This document shows, piece by piece, positions 42,192-48,896 of a DNA stretch of 64,000 nucleotides. Under the pieces are notes generated by a model. It was not told the origin of the DNA and ran no database searches. It saw only the letters and a program-made list of their open reading frames with translations. The position numbers and the translations under genes are program-made. Origin of the DNA: a virus; the IMG/VR virus record IMGVR_UViG_3300024521_000001, positions 44,391-108,390 of that record; one strand, 5' to 3'. Numbering within the stretch: the stretch's first letter is position 1; every line of letters starts with the position of its first letter.

Positions 42192-43228
42192 GCTGCTACC
42201 CGATGAACGATTGCCTGTTTCCAGAGTTTCGTTTCGTCACACTGACAGAGCATGTAGTGGATACCGACCTGATCTCCCTCGACCCAATAACCGCCAGCTG
42301 CATGAATACAGAGGCTCTCTTTCTGCTCGATCCATTTGCCCTGACGGTCCTGTTTCAGAAGTCCAATTCTCCGGTGCGCTCTGAGCCTAAAGCCTACCCC
42401 TGGCTTTTGGATGCTCGGCAAGTCCACATAGCCGTTCTTCTCGTAGTGATGGTAGAGGATATCGCCCAGGAGTTTCTTGAGGAGATTATTACCGCGGACT
42501 TCGGCAATGGCGCGGGGAGTCTCAAGGTTGGGTGGTTCGGGATGCCGTGGCTGGCCCTGGAGACCGCCTCCGAAGGGACGGTAGACGTTATCGTAATCGT
42601 TGATATTGTACCGTTGTGCCTGTAAAGCCCGATTGTCGAGAGCGTTCTGATAGTTGTCAGTATTGTACCGCTGTTGGGGCTGACCCTGAATCCGCGCTGC
42701 ATACCTCTGAGCGTCGAGTTGATCGTCGCCAAATAATTGCGCTCGCTGATTGTCGACTTGCTGATTCAGATGGTCGTTGATCCTGCCCTGGATATACTGC
42801 CCCGCTCCTCTCGCGCCTTGCTGAAAGCGGTAGTCCCACTCGGTAATCCGGAGGTTCTGGATCGCTGCGGTGGTGGTTCCATTGTTCCAGGTCGCAACCG
42901 AGTTGTCAGCCGTACCGCCAGCGTTATTGTCGAAGACAATGAGGCGATCCATGTTGTTCTGATCGTAATGAGTGCGGAGTGTTATGTCGCCGCCGAGCGC
43001 ACCTGACTGAATGGTGAGATTCGTTCCCGGCTCCAGGATGAGATTGTTGTTGGTCGCCGTCACCGCGAAATTCATGTGGTCGTCGAAGGAGATATTCGTC
43101 GGTGTTGTATCTGTAGCCGGGGTCTGAAGGCGGGCCATCCCGCCTACTGGTGGATCACCTGTTGCCACTCGACCTCCTCGACCGATAAAGCCAAAGATAT
43201 TCTCTAAAAGACTCTGCCAGAAACTCAT
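42188..43228 (-). CDS. Hypothetical protein, Gln/Asn-rich centre and conserved C-terminal domain
   Basis: 346 residues. N-terminal short helix (SFWQSLLENIFGFIGRGGR), then a beta-rich part, a Gln/Asn/Arg/Tyr-rich middle (about 150-230) and a conserved-looking C-terminal domain with LLGDILYHHYEKNGYVDLPS, RAHRRIGLL and a final CQCDETKLWKQAIVHRV. No family recognised. Coupled to genes on both sides. Confidence 0.6.
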   Translation of the reverse strand: MSFWQSLLENIFGFIGRGGRVATGDPPVGGMARLQTPATDTTPTNISFDDHMNFAVTATNNNLILEPGTNLTIQSGALGGDITLRTHYDQNNMDRLIVFDNNAGGTADNSVATWNNGTTTAAIQNLRITEWDYRFQQGARGAGQYIQGRINDHLNQQVDNQRAQLFGDDQLDAQRYAARIQGQPQQRYNTDNYQNALDNRALQAQRYNINDYDNVYRPFGGGLQGQPRHPEPPNLETPRAIAEVRGNNLLKKLLGDILYHHYEKNGYVDLPSIQKPGVGFRLRAHRRIGLLKQDRQGKWIEQKESLCIHAAGGYWVEGDQVGIHYMLCQCDETKLWKQAIVHRVAA

Positions 43229-43482
43229 CCCCCAACGGTCTGAGGGATTCCCAGGATGCTCTCAATCTTCGGGTCGAACTTGCTGATTTTCTCGCCCTTC
43301 TTCCCGCCAAAGTTCATCTTGAAGAAGGCGTAGCCTTTCTTCTTCAGCTTGTCGAAGGTCAGCTGTGTTGCGGCCACTTCGTCTTTGTCGTCCGGATCCC
43401 ATTGCAGCTTAACGTCGCCTTCTTTAATGTCCATGAAAGCCAGTGTGTGTTTCGGTTTCTCAAGGGTTGCTGTCGGTGTCAT
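43225..43482 (-). CDS. Small hypothetical protein
   Basis: 85 residues, excellent site (AAAAGGAG). HTLAFMDIKEGDVKLQWDPD at the start, then TFDKLKKKGYAFFKMNF: a single-domain alpha/beta protein. Common in phage genomes, no function assigned. It is preceded by the inverted-repeat region at 43501-43596. Confidence 0.62.
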   Translation of the reverse strand: MTPTATLEKPKHTLAFMDIKEGDVKLQWDPDDKDEVAATQLTFDKLKKKGYAFFKMNFGGKKGEKISKFDPKIESILGIPQTVGG

Positions 43483-43500
43483 TGGTTCTCCTTTTGGGGG

Positions 43501-43596
43501 TTAAGTGGCCGCTTCGGGGTGTGTCGATGTAAACACTCGTTGGGCTTTCTGACTGGAGGAGAGAAGGTCACAACGAAATGAAGCGGCCACATTCAT
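43501..43596 (-). other. 31-codon frame framed by an 11-bp inverted repeat
   Basis: ATG (43596) to TAA (43501) codes for 31 residues (MNVAASFRCDLLSSQKAQR, then VFTSTHPEAAT). It starts 4 bases after the previous stop and ends just before the next ribosome site. GTGGCCGCTTC (43505-43515) and GAAGCGGCCAC (43580-43590) are perfect inverted repeats at the two ends, so the RNA can close into one long loop. Either a micro-protein or, as likely, a structured regulatory RNA. Confidence 0.45.
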
Positions 43597-43600
43597 AATA

Positions 43601-44074
43601 CTATTTTCCGGTGAGTAGTTTCGGCATTTGCCCTGTTTCTCTCAGTTGGGTCAGTCCCGGGACCAGCTTTTCGCCCACGGTCACACCATCGGGTAGCATG
43701 ATGTGGGCCATGAACTCCTCTTGAAAGGTGCTGATCCCGGAATCTATTGCCTCCAGCTTTGCCTTGATCACCAGGGACAGGGCGCGCCACCGCTGCCGAC
43801 AGGCTTGCTCCCAACGCTTATGGGCGGTATCCGCTGCCAGGGGCTTCCGCTGCCAATCGTTTACATGGCTGCTCATGGTAAATTCTTCGCTCTTTCGATC
43901 AGGCATGGGAAGGTTAAAGGCGATCTTGAGGTTCTCGATGGTGAACTGCACCAGGGCCTTGTCGTCCTCAAGCCAGAACCCGAACCCACTGGCCCCATAT
44001 CGCTGAAGGGTCCGTTCGATTTCGTTTCGGGACTTCTCGCTTGAGACTTTGGTGTTGGAAGCATAACGGGCCAT
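43601..44074 (-). CDS. Conserved phage hypothetical protein
   Basis: 157 residues. RYGASGFGFWLEDDKALVQF and later KRWEQACRQRWRALSLVIKA, with SGISTFQEEFMAHI and DGVTVGE. I recognise this from many tailed phages as a conserved hypothetical protein of unknown role. ATG overlaps the TAA of 44074-44373 (TAATG). Confidence 0.7.
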   Translation of the reverse strand: MARYASNTKVSSEKSRNEIERTLQRYGASGFGFWLEDDKALVQFTIENLKIAFNLPMPDRKSEEFTMSSHVNDWQRKPLAADTAHKRWEQACRQRWRALSLVIKAKLEAIDSGISTFQEEFMAHIMLPDGVTVGEKLVPGLTQLRETGQMPKLLTGK

Positions 44075-44373
44075 TACAGGTCCAGGTGTCTCAATACAGT
44101 TTCGTTCTGCACAAGGATCACGCGCAGCTTTTGAACGACGGTGACCAACTGAACGGCCAGGGGGCTTTTACCGTGTACTTGTGTCGGCACAGGGGACAGT
44201 TCCTCTTTCTTTTCGATGGTAGGATTTCTCTCTCTGCTCACACCCTGGAGCCTCGTCTTGAAGGACTCAGATTGCTTCTCCAAGAGGTTGGCTGACTCAT
44301 CGAGTTCCTTTACGCAAGTCTCGATAGAACTGACTTCTACTGCTCCTGCTATGTCTGATTCACTCAATCCCAT
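44074..44373 (-). CDS. Small hypothetical coiled-coil protein
   Basis: 99 residues from the ATG at 44373 (AAAGGAG, 6 bases). GLSESDIAGAVEVSSIETCV, then VKELDESANLLEKQSESFKT, a coiled coil, and a C-terminal LVTVVQKLRVILVQNETVL helix. A longer upstream frame without a site is rejected. First gene after the tRNA region. Confidence 0.58.
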   Translation of the reverse strand: MGLSESDIAGAVEVSSIETCVKELDESANLLEKQSESFKTRLQGVSRERNPTIEKKEELSPVPTQVHGKSPLAVQLVTVVQKLRVILVQNETVLRHLDL

Positions 44374-44548
44374 ATCCACTCCTTTGAACGGTTTTGGCGT
44401 TATTCGGGGAGCCGCCGAACTCTCACCCCCGACGACTCCCCTACCTGTGAAGTCCCGGACACACGGCCTGCGTGAACAAGAACCGTGGACAGACTCCACC
44501 AGGGATACTAGCACAGACGGGTGTGTATGTCGTTAAAAGAATTTAAGA
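44374..44548. other. Gap between tRNA-like gene and 44074-44373
   Basis: On minus this is the segment downstream of the tRNA. A bulged hairpin around 44418-44446 (CGGGGAG ... CTC.CCCCCG) is the only structure I see. GGTGTGTATGT at 44519-44529 recurs at 49411. No gene. Confidence 0.35.
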
Positions 44549-44625
44549 GGGGGATCATACGGGAATCGAACCCGTGTCACCTGATTGAGCGTCAGGTATC
44601 TTTGCCAGTTAGACCAGGACCCCCC
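44549..44625 (-). tRNA. tRNA-Glu(CTC)-like, with irregular acceptor and G33
   Basis: Clear T arm (ACGGG-TTCGAAT-CCCGT) and anticodon arm (CCTGA-CGCTCAA-TCAGG) with CTC in the anticodon place, plus a D arm GTC-TAACTGGCAAA-GAT. Odd points: base 33 is G instead of U, the acceptor pairs over 8 bp (GGGGGGTC with GATCCCCC), and two bases (AT) separate acceptor and T stem. No CCA is encoded. It could be a divergent phage tRNA or a decaying one. It reads with the leftward operon. Confidence 0.65.
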
Positions 44626-44634
44626 ATGAAAATA

Positions 44635-44698
44635 GTTGTCAATAAACCGACTCGAAGTTGTCAATAAACCGACTTCAAGTTGTCAATTATAATTGACA
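44635..44698. repeat. Two and a half 22-bp tandem repeats ending in an 18-bp palindrome
   Basis: GTTGTCAATAAACCGACT plus 4 variable bases occurs at 44635-44656 and 44657-44678; a third copy starts at 44679 and turns into the perfect palindrome TGTCAATTATAATTGACA (44681-44698). The 22-bp step is two helical turns, so bound dimers would line up on one DNA face. It lies between the tRNA and the 44700-45188 stop. Candidate operator array; AT-rich centre also contains TATAAT on both strands. Confidence 0.6.
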
Positions 44699-44699
44699 G

Positions 44700-45188
44700 C
44701 TAGGGCGTTGTTCTCAAACCACTGACAAACTTCCCAACGACCTCATCCACCTGGGGCCCATTCTCTCGAATGATGAAAGTGAGCGTAGTGGTTGTCCTCG
44801 GTTTACCCGGAACATCGGGTAGCGGTTCCAGCCAGATCAGCTCAAGTTCATCCGAGAACGCGCTTTCACCCCCGCTGCCATTCAAAGCTGTGATCCGATA
44901 GAAAGTGCTTTGCTCGAACACGACCGGACCTGGATCAGTCCAGGTGATGCAATCGGGTGTGCAGACGGTGAGCGGAGTATGAGGAACCGTCGCTACCTGG
45001 GTGAAGGCCACGCAGTTTGCTGGACTCGGATTCGGGTCCGTGCATGAGGTAGAGGAACTGTACGCTCCATACGTTACCGTCACCCCATCTGTATTCGCGT
45101 CCCAAAAGAGCGGTGCGGGGAAAGTGATTTGGTCCGCTTGCCCCAACGCTGGACAGATAAAGAAAAGCAGAAGGAATAGCTTTCTCAT
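44700..45188 (-). CDS. Secreted fibronectin-III-like protein
   Basis: 162 residues. N-terminal signal peptide MRKLFLLLFFICPALG. The remainder has the FN3 strand pattern (APLFWDANTDGVTVTYGAY, later STFYRITALNGSGGESAFSD) with paired cysteines. Follows the holin gene, coupled. May act in the periplasm or on the surface during lysis; this is inference. An unusual protein for a phage to export. Confidence 0.65.
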   Translation of the reverse strand: MRKLFLLLFFICPALGQADQITFPAPLFWDANTDGVTVTYGAYSSSTSCTDPNPSPANCVAFTQVATVPHTPLTVCTPDCITWTDPGPVVFEQSTFYRITALNGSGGESAFSDELELIWLEPLPDVPGKPRTTTTLTFIIRENGPQVDEVVGKFVSGLRTTP

Positions 45189-45427
45189 ACGGTCCCTCCT
45201 GGGCCACCTGGACGAGTCTGCGTACCACCGGTGGTCGGTGTCGTCCGCTTCTCAATTTCCGACTTGATCACTTGAACCAGGCCCACAATGGCAGCACCAG
45301 CCGTACCGATGCCGAGCCAGAGCTCAGGGGATAGAAAGATCCCCGCAGCCGTGAGTATGGTTGCCAAACCCTGGTAAGTGCTTGGCTCCTTGAGCCTCGC
45401 TGCAATCCATTTCAGTAATCCTTCCAT
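45185..45427 (-). CDS. Holin
   Basis: 80 residues, two hydrophobic segments (TYQGLATILTAAGIFLS and LWLGIGTAGAAIVGLVQVI), a short polar turn between them,and a charged, flexible C-terminus (KSEIEKRTTPTTGG). N-terminal KWIAARLKEPSTYQG is typical of small class II holins that form lesions in the inner membrane at lysis. Strong site (AAAGGAGG). No endolysin is recognised next to it in this window. Confidence 0.75.
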   Translation of the reverse strand: MEGLLKWIAARLKEPSTYQGLATILTAAGIFLSPELWLGIGTAGAAIVGLVQVIKSEIEKRTTPTTGGTQTRPGGPGGTV

Positions 45428-45448
45428 GATTTACCTCCTTTTTGGTGG

Positions 45449-46468
45449 TTAATCTTTGTCTTCCTCTATTTTCCCTAGATCGTCAAGGTGTTTCTCGAAA
45501 TCTGCCGCCGCTTTCTCGATGTGCTTGTCTATTTTTTCCCTCATTCCTTCAAGGACTCCCAATTTCTCAAGGGGAACTGAGGTCCGCTGCTTCACCCAGA
45601 GGTTCGTCGCAAAAGTTCTGTCCCGGATCCGGACCAGGATCTTTTCGGAGACCTCCGCGATCTGTCCATTTAAATCCCCTCCAAGCAGCGTCAGGCACAA
45701 CCCCATGTTCGATGCAGCCCACTGTGCACACTCTGAGGGAAGCACGTCGGCCCTCATCCATTGGTGCAAGACGCAGATGGCCCGATCCTTGGCCTCCAGG
45801 TCCTGCGCCACGCCATCCAGGACCTTCAGGGATTCTTCCATGTGGGGAGTCTGGTCTTTGATCGCCTTGGCGGTCTTATCGGCCTTCTCTTTACCTCCTC
45901 CAGTGGCTCCGTGCCAGACCTGTTCGGCAATGTTCGTCACGATCTCCACATCTGTTTTATATTTGTCGTTGGCCGTGTAGCAGACCACGCCGGCCAGCAG
46001 CCAGGCCAAGAAATCAGTGGCCGAATCGTAATCTTCCTTGTAGAGCCGGTTGGTGATGAAGAACAGCTGGATTCCGTACCTCTCCGTCTTCCACTCCCGG
46101 TGCAGCGTCATGAACCTTTCCATGGATTCAATTCCCAACTGAAGCGACTTGGGCTCCGCGCACAGGATCACGCACCGGTCCCCTATCATTCGCTGAAGGA
46201 GGTCTTCCGCAATCGGACCCCCCCCGGCCGTACTCATGATCGAGGCCAGGGCCTTCGTGGATATGTCTTTTTTCGGAAGGGCGATCACTGGCGGTAGGCC
46301 TGTTACACGGTAGGACTTGGGCGGGTGAAGCATCAATTTGGATAATGCGCCTATGATCGCTGTGACAGGTAGGAAATCAATGATCAGAAGGAGCCAATGG
46401 TCCTTTGCATCCAGGAGCGCGAACATCTCATCCAGGTCGTCGCTTGGAAGGAGGTCTTTCAGGTTCAT
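45449..46468 (-). CDS. Hypothetical protein with N-terminal TM segment
   Basis: 339 residues. Hydrophobic segment WLLLIIDFLPVTAIIGALSK at about 25-44. A soluble domain of mixed alpha/beta follows, with QLFFITNRLYKEDYDSATDF and a cysteine-containing WLLAGVVCYTANDKY; the C-terminus is coiled coil (EKAAADFEKHLDDLGKIEED). No motif recognised. The ATG follows the palindrome GTACAGACGCCTGTAC with no ribosome site and only about 20 bases behind TATAAT, so the mRNA is nearly leaderless. Likely tightly repressed. Confidence 0.65.
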   Translation of the reverse strand: MNLKDLLPSDDLDEMFALLDAKDHWLLLIIDFLPVTAIIGALSKLMLHPPKSYRVTGLPPVIALPKKDISTKALASIMSTAGGGPIAEDLLQRMIGDRCVILCAEPKSLQLGIESMERFMTLHREWKTERYGIQLFFITNRLYKEDYDSATDFLAWLLAGVVCYTANDKYKTDVEIVTNIAEQVWHGATGGGKEKADKTAKAIKDQTPHMEESLKVLDGVAQDLEAKDRAICVLHQWMRADVLPSECAQWAASNMGLCLTLLGGDLNGQIAEVSEKILVRIRDRTFATNLWVKQRTSVPLEKLGVLEGMREKIDKHIEKAAADFEKHLDDLGKIEEDKD

Positions 46469-46469
46469 G

Positions 46470-46485
46470 GTACAGGCGTCTGTAC
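46470..46485. promoter_or_regulatory. 16-bp palindrome (copy 4 of 4) at a leftward promoter
   Basis: GTACAGGCGTCTGTAC. On minus it lies between TATAAT (46494-46489) and the start codon at 46468. A -35-like TTCGAC is 16 bases upstream of TATAAT. A repressor on this site would cover the transcription start. Confidence 0.6.
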
Positions 46486-46489
46486 TGAA

Positions 46490-46768
46490 TTATACCTCGT
46501 CCTGACGATCGTCGAACCGATGGACGAGCGTATCAGACGAGATAGAGTCCTTGAGGTCCTTCGCCATTTCCTCCTCTGTGGTCACATAAAACACCACAAT
46601 ATGCTTCAAATCCGTGAGTTCTCCGTGTTTGATGCCCCCCCCTGGCGATATCATTTCGTCCAGGTCGATCTTGATGGGTTTGCCTTCCTTGAGCAGTTCG
46701 ACATTGCGCTCTGAGAGACCTATCCCAAGCATGTTACCGCTCTCGCTTTTCGCCAGGAACTTAATCAT
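46490..46768 (-). CDS. Small hypothetical protein
   Basis: 92 residues from the ATG overlapping the previous TGA. SGNMLGIGLSERNVELLKEG followed by KPIKIDLDEM and a strand KHIVVFYVTTEEEM. A compact alpha/beta protein I have seen in other phages as hypothetical. Acidic C-terminus. Confidence 0.6.
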   Translation of the reverse strand: MIKFLAKSESGNMLGIGLSERNVELLKEGKPIKIDLDEMISPGGGIKHGELTDLKHIVVFYVTTEEEMAKDLKDSISSDTLVHRFDDRQDEV

Positions 46769-47106
46769 TTGGCCCTTCCTATCCCAGACTCCTCGGCCCA
46801 CTTCCTACCCATTTCAAAGATCTCCTCATCGGATGGTAAGTCTTCAGCCGATTCCACTTTACCGAATATGTAATGCTCGCAGTCAAACAGTTTGTGGACC
46901 CGGATCATGGCTTCCGTTCCGTAGTAGCCACAGTAGTACCCCAGGTTCCCTTTCTCGATGCGCTCCGCTTCCTCTCGGCTGTTGTCGAAATGCTTCATGC
47001 TTCTTTCGATGAGAGCTTCCAGATATTCCTTGGCCTTATCAGGATCGGTTATCTCCAGGGCAGGCTTGTAGCACTCTTCGGTTGTCATGTCTTTGGCTAA
47101 ATTCAT
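46765..47106 (-). CDS. Small acidic hypothetical protein
   Basis: 113 residues from ATG 47106; the TTG at 47112 overlapping the previous TGA is also possible. EECYKPALEITDPDKAKEYL, then an aromatic/cysteine stretch GNLGYYCGYYGTEAMIRVHK. Helical, no known motif. Confidence 0.6.
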   Translation of the reverse strand: MNLAKDMTTEECYKPALEITDPDKAKEYLEALIERSMKHFDNSREEAERIEKGNLGYYCGYYGTEAMIRVHKLFDCEHYIFGKVESAEDLPSDEEIFEMGRKWAEESGIGRAK

Positions 47107-47108
47107 TG

Positions 47109-47336
47109 TCAACCTACCTCTTTCTTCGTCTGTTCAACCTCGATCTTGTCTATCGCGGTCTCGATCCAGCGCAGAGTGAGTTTGTTCGCTCGAGCGACTC
47201 TTTTGTTGGCATACCGGAAGAGAGTCGTGTGGGATGGGCCTTCCTCGCCGTTGACGCGGTGCATTTCCCGGCACATCCTCTCCCAACTCCATTTGGTCCT
47301 TTTCTGTAGTCTGAGTAGCCTTCTCGTGATTTTCAT
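47109..47336 (-). CDS. Helix-turn-helix regulator (Cro/XRE-like)
   Basis: 75 residues, site GGGATAGGGA directly before ATG. RTKWSWERMCREMHRVNGEE, then SHTTLFRYANKRVARANKLT, reads as an XRE-type HTH (scaffold helix, recognition helix with S-H-T-T-L-F-R-Y). Basic. A micro-frame (MLDRLAERDRE) starting at GGGAATGTTAG ends on its start codon. Could be the regulator of nearby palindromes. Confidence 0.65.
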   Translation of the reverse strand: MKITRRLLRLQKRTKWSWERMCREMHRVNGEEGPSHTTLFRYANKRVARANKLTLRWIETAIDKIEVEQTKKEVG

Positions 47337-47361
47337 TCCCTATCCCTCTCAGCTAAGCGGT

Positions 47362-47670
47362 CTAACATTCCCCTCTCCCCTTCGACTCAATCTGAATCCG
47401 GATCACTTCTACAGCGCACTTGGAGCAAGCGACGACAAGATACTCATTGCCGTACTCAAAGCTGACGGATAGCCCTTCGTAGTCGTGGCAGCGGGCATGA
47501 AGGAACAGAGGGCCAGCGTGTTTGTGATCGCAGCCAGGGGATTGACAGCCCTGGGCAGCGGCGTTCTCCAGATCTTCCAAATAAGCGACTTTCACCCGTG
47601 TATTCCCATTTTTACCAACCAGGGAAAGCCAGCTTTTACCCATATTTGCCAGCTTTCCCCGCACAAACAC
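47362..47670 (-). CDS. Small cysteine/histidine-rich protein
   Basis: 102 residues from GTG; ATG at 47643 is an alternative. GCQSPGCDHKHAGPLFLHAR then CHDYEG, and later VVACSKCAVEVIRI: possible zinc-binding clusters. The N-terminal region lies in short repeats of TGGGTAAAA on minus, so the first codons may not be translated. Last codons overlap CTAACATTCCC. Confidence 0.5.
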   Translation of the reverse strand: MFVRGKLANMGKSWLSLVGKNGNTRVKVAYLEDLENAAAQGCQSPGCDHKHAGPLFLHARCHDYEGLSVSFEYGNEYLVVACSKCAVEVIRIQIESKGRGEC

Positions 47671-47705
47671 CCATTTTTACCCATATATGCCAACAATCCG
47701 CCGAT

Positions 47706-47723
47706 TATCACAATAAAGTGATA
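47706..47723. promoter_or_regulatory. TATCAC-6-GTGATA inverted repeat
   Basis: Perfect 6-bp arms around AATAAA, directly before the 47362-47670 gene and 6 bases after the stop of 47729-47986. Operator or short hairpin; the AT-rich centre favours an operator. Confidence 0.4.
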
Positions 47724-47728
47724 TTCCC

Positions 47729-47986
47729 CTAGAACGGCGGGTCCGGTTCATCCGGTTCCTCCTCGTCGACAGCTGGCCCCCCCTCGTAAACGACAATCCC
47801 TTCATCCAGGCTGTCGGCTATCCGCTCCAGCTGCAGGATCTGTTCCACCATCAACTGAGTGAAAGAGTCTGGGCCATCCTTGTCTACCAAGAGAGTCAAT
47901 CGTTCTTTCAATTCCATAGCTTCCTCCGGTTTAATTTTTGAACGCCTGACAAACTCATCAACATACCGTTGAATGCCGAGCTTCAT
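47729..47986 (-). CDS. Small hypothetical helical protein
   Basis: 85 residues from the ATG overlapping the TGA of 47983-48201. RYVDEFVRRSKIKPEEAMEL and FTQLMVEQILQLERIADSL are helices; the C-terminus is acidic and Pro-rich (DEEEPDEPDPPF). No motif. Confidence 0.6.
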   Translation of the reverse strand: MKLGIQRYVDEFVRRSKIKPEEAMELKERLTLLVDKDGPDSFTQLMVEQILQLERIADSLDEGIVVYEGGPAVDEEEPDEPDPPF

Positions 47987-48201
47987 GGGTCGATCACTTC
48001 GAGCTTGTCCGGATCCCCCGTCATTGGGCGACCCCACCCGTCATAGTAACCTTCCTTGGTGAAAAAATACTCCGTCCCGTTGGCGCATTTGATCTTGTCC
48101 AGGTGCTTCCCCTCCGTCACTTCCACTGGCAACTCCAGCCGAATTTTCTTGCACTTCCCATCCTCATAGACCACCACCAGGAACATTTCAAATATCCCCA
48201 A
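47983..48201 (-). CDS. Small hypothetical protein
   Basis: 72 residues. A strand LVVVYEDGKCKKIRLELP followed by KCANGTEYFFTKEGYYDGWG. Single-domain beta-rich protein, unknown. Overlaps the 48188-48316 gene by 14 bases. Confidence 0.58.
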   Translation of the reverse strand: MGIFEMFLVVVYEDGKCKKIRLELPVEVTEGKHLDKIKCANGTEYFFTKEGYYDGWGRPMTGDPDKLEVIDP

Positions 48202-48316
48202 TCCGCATTTTAATATCCGATTTCGGTGTTTTAATATCAGGTGAAGGACACCAAATCCCCGCGCCCGAGAGAACCAGCAGAAGGAACCACAAGAGCAGAG
48301 TGATGTTGATTCTCAT
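48188..48316 (-). CDS. Small membrane protein or lipoprotein-like
   Basis: 42 residues. MRINITLLLWFLLLVLSGAG is a membrane segment or signal, followed by IWCPSP (no good lipobox) and a polar end. ATG overlaps the previous TGA. Could be a small lysis or membrane peptide; unproven. Confidence 0.5.
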   Translation of the reverse strand: MRINITLLLWFLLLVLSGAGIWCPSPDIKTPKSDIKMRIGDI

Positions 48317-48549
48317 TGCTTCTTGACTTTGGTTTCCATCGTGAACACTGGAACTGGCGTCCCATCCCACATCACAAAATACCCGTACCGACAGCCCAGG
48401 ACCGGATCATCCAGCGGTCCCATGCTCCCCACGATCTTTCCTCGCTGGCCATCAGGGTGACCGTCTTTCGGTTGAGAGTTTTGCTTCTCTACCAGCGTCC
48501 CGTTCGGCATGGCCCCCTCTGCTTCCTCGTTCGAAAATACGAAGCTCAT
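48313..48549 (-). CDS. Small hypothetical protein
   Basis: 78 residues from the ATG overlapping TGA of 48546-48740. Gly/Pro/Asp-rich N-terminal half; C-terminal CRYGYFVMWDGTPVPVFTME. Beta-rich; unknown. Confidence 0.55.
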   Translation of the reverse strand: MSFVFSNEEAEGAMPNGTLVEKQNSQPKDGHPDGQRGKIVGSMGPLDDPVLGCRYGYFVMWDGTPVPVFTMETKVKKQ

Positions 48550-48740
48550 TCGTGCGGTCCTGTCGGGTTCTCCCTCTGCTCGTTGGCCCACTTCAGAAAT
48601 GCGACCATTTCGCATTCCGAAGGAATCCCCCCGGTGTGTTCGATCCAGTCTGCCAGCAATTCATCCAGCATCCGGTGTAGATACTTGTGTCGCTTTTTGT
48701 GGGATTCCAGATCTGTGACAGGTAAGTATTCGTGTTCCAT
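48546..48740 (-). CDS. Small helical hypothetical protein
   Basis: 64 residues, ribosome site GGGATAGGG next to ATG. HKYLHRMLDELLADWIEHTG and CEMVAFLKWANEQREN are two amphipathic helices. Similar short helical proteins are frequent in early/regulatory regions of phages. Unknown. Confidence 0.58.
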   Translation of the reverse strand: MEHEYLPVTDLESHKKRHKYLHRMLDELLADWIEHTGGIPSECEMVAFLKWANEQRENPTGPHE

Positions 48741-48896
48741 CCCTATCCCAATGTTTCCGCTCTAACATTCCCTGAGTAGGTCCCTCACTGAATCGCCCCG
48801 GCCCCGCCCACATTGAGGGGTATGGTTGGGGTTTAACCCGCGCGAGGCCCAGGGCGAACTTAAATCATCTGCGCTGCGTATGCTAACAATCCCCAA
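48741..48896. other. Gap with two CTAACA-type motifs
   Basis: Holds CTAACATTCCC at 48762-48772 and the variant CTAACAATCCC at 48883-48893, a G+C-rich middle, and no gene. See findings for the repeated motif. Confidence 0.4.

Noticed and set aside
44549-44625. The tRNA as a UGA suppressor (UCA anticodon)
   Set aside because: The loop is CGCTCAA; the well-paired stem puts CTC in the anticodon. Shifting by one base to read TCA breaks the stem.
44635-44698. CRISPR array
   Set aside because: Only two and a half units, repeated without spacers, and no cas genes.
46470-46485. LexA (SOS) box
   Set aside because: The half-sites and spacing do not match the LexA boxes I know; the likeness to AGTAC...GTACT boxes has the wrong length. 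A phage regulator is more likely.
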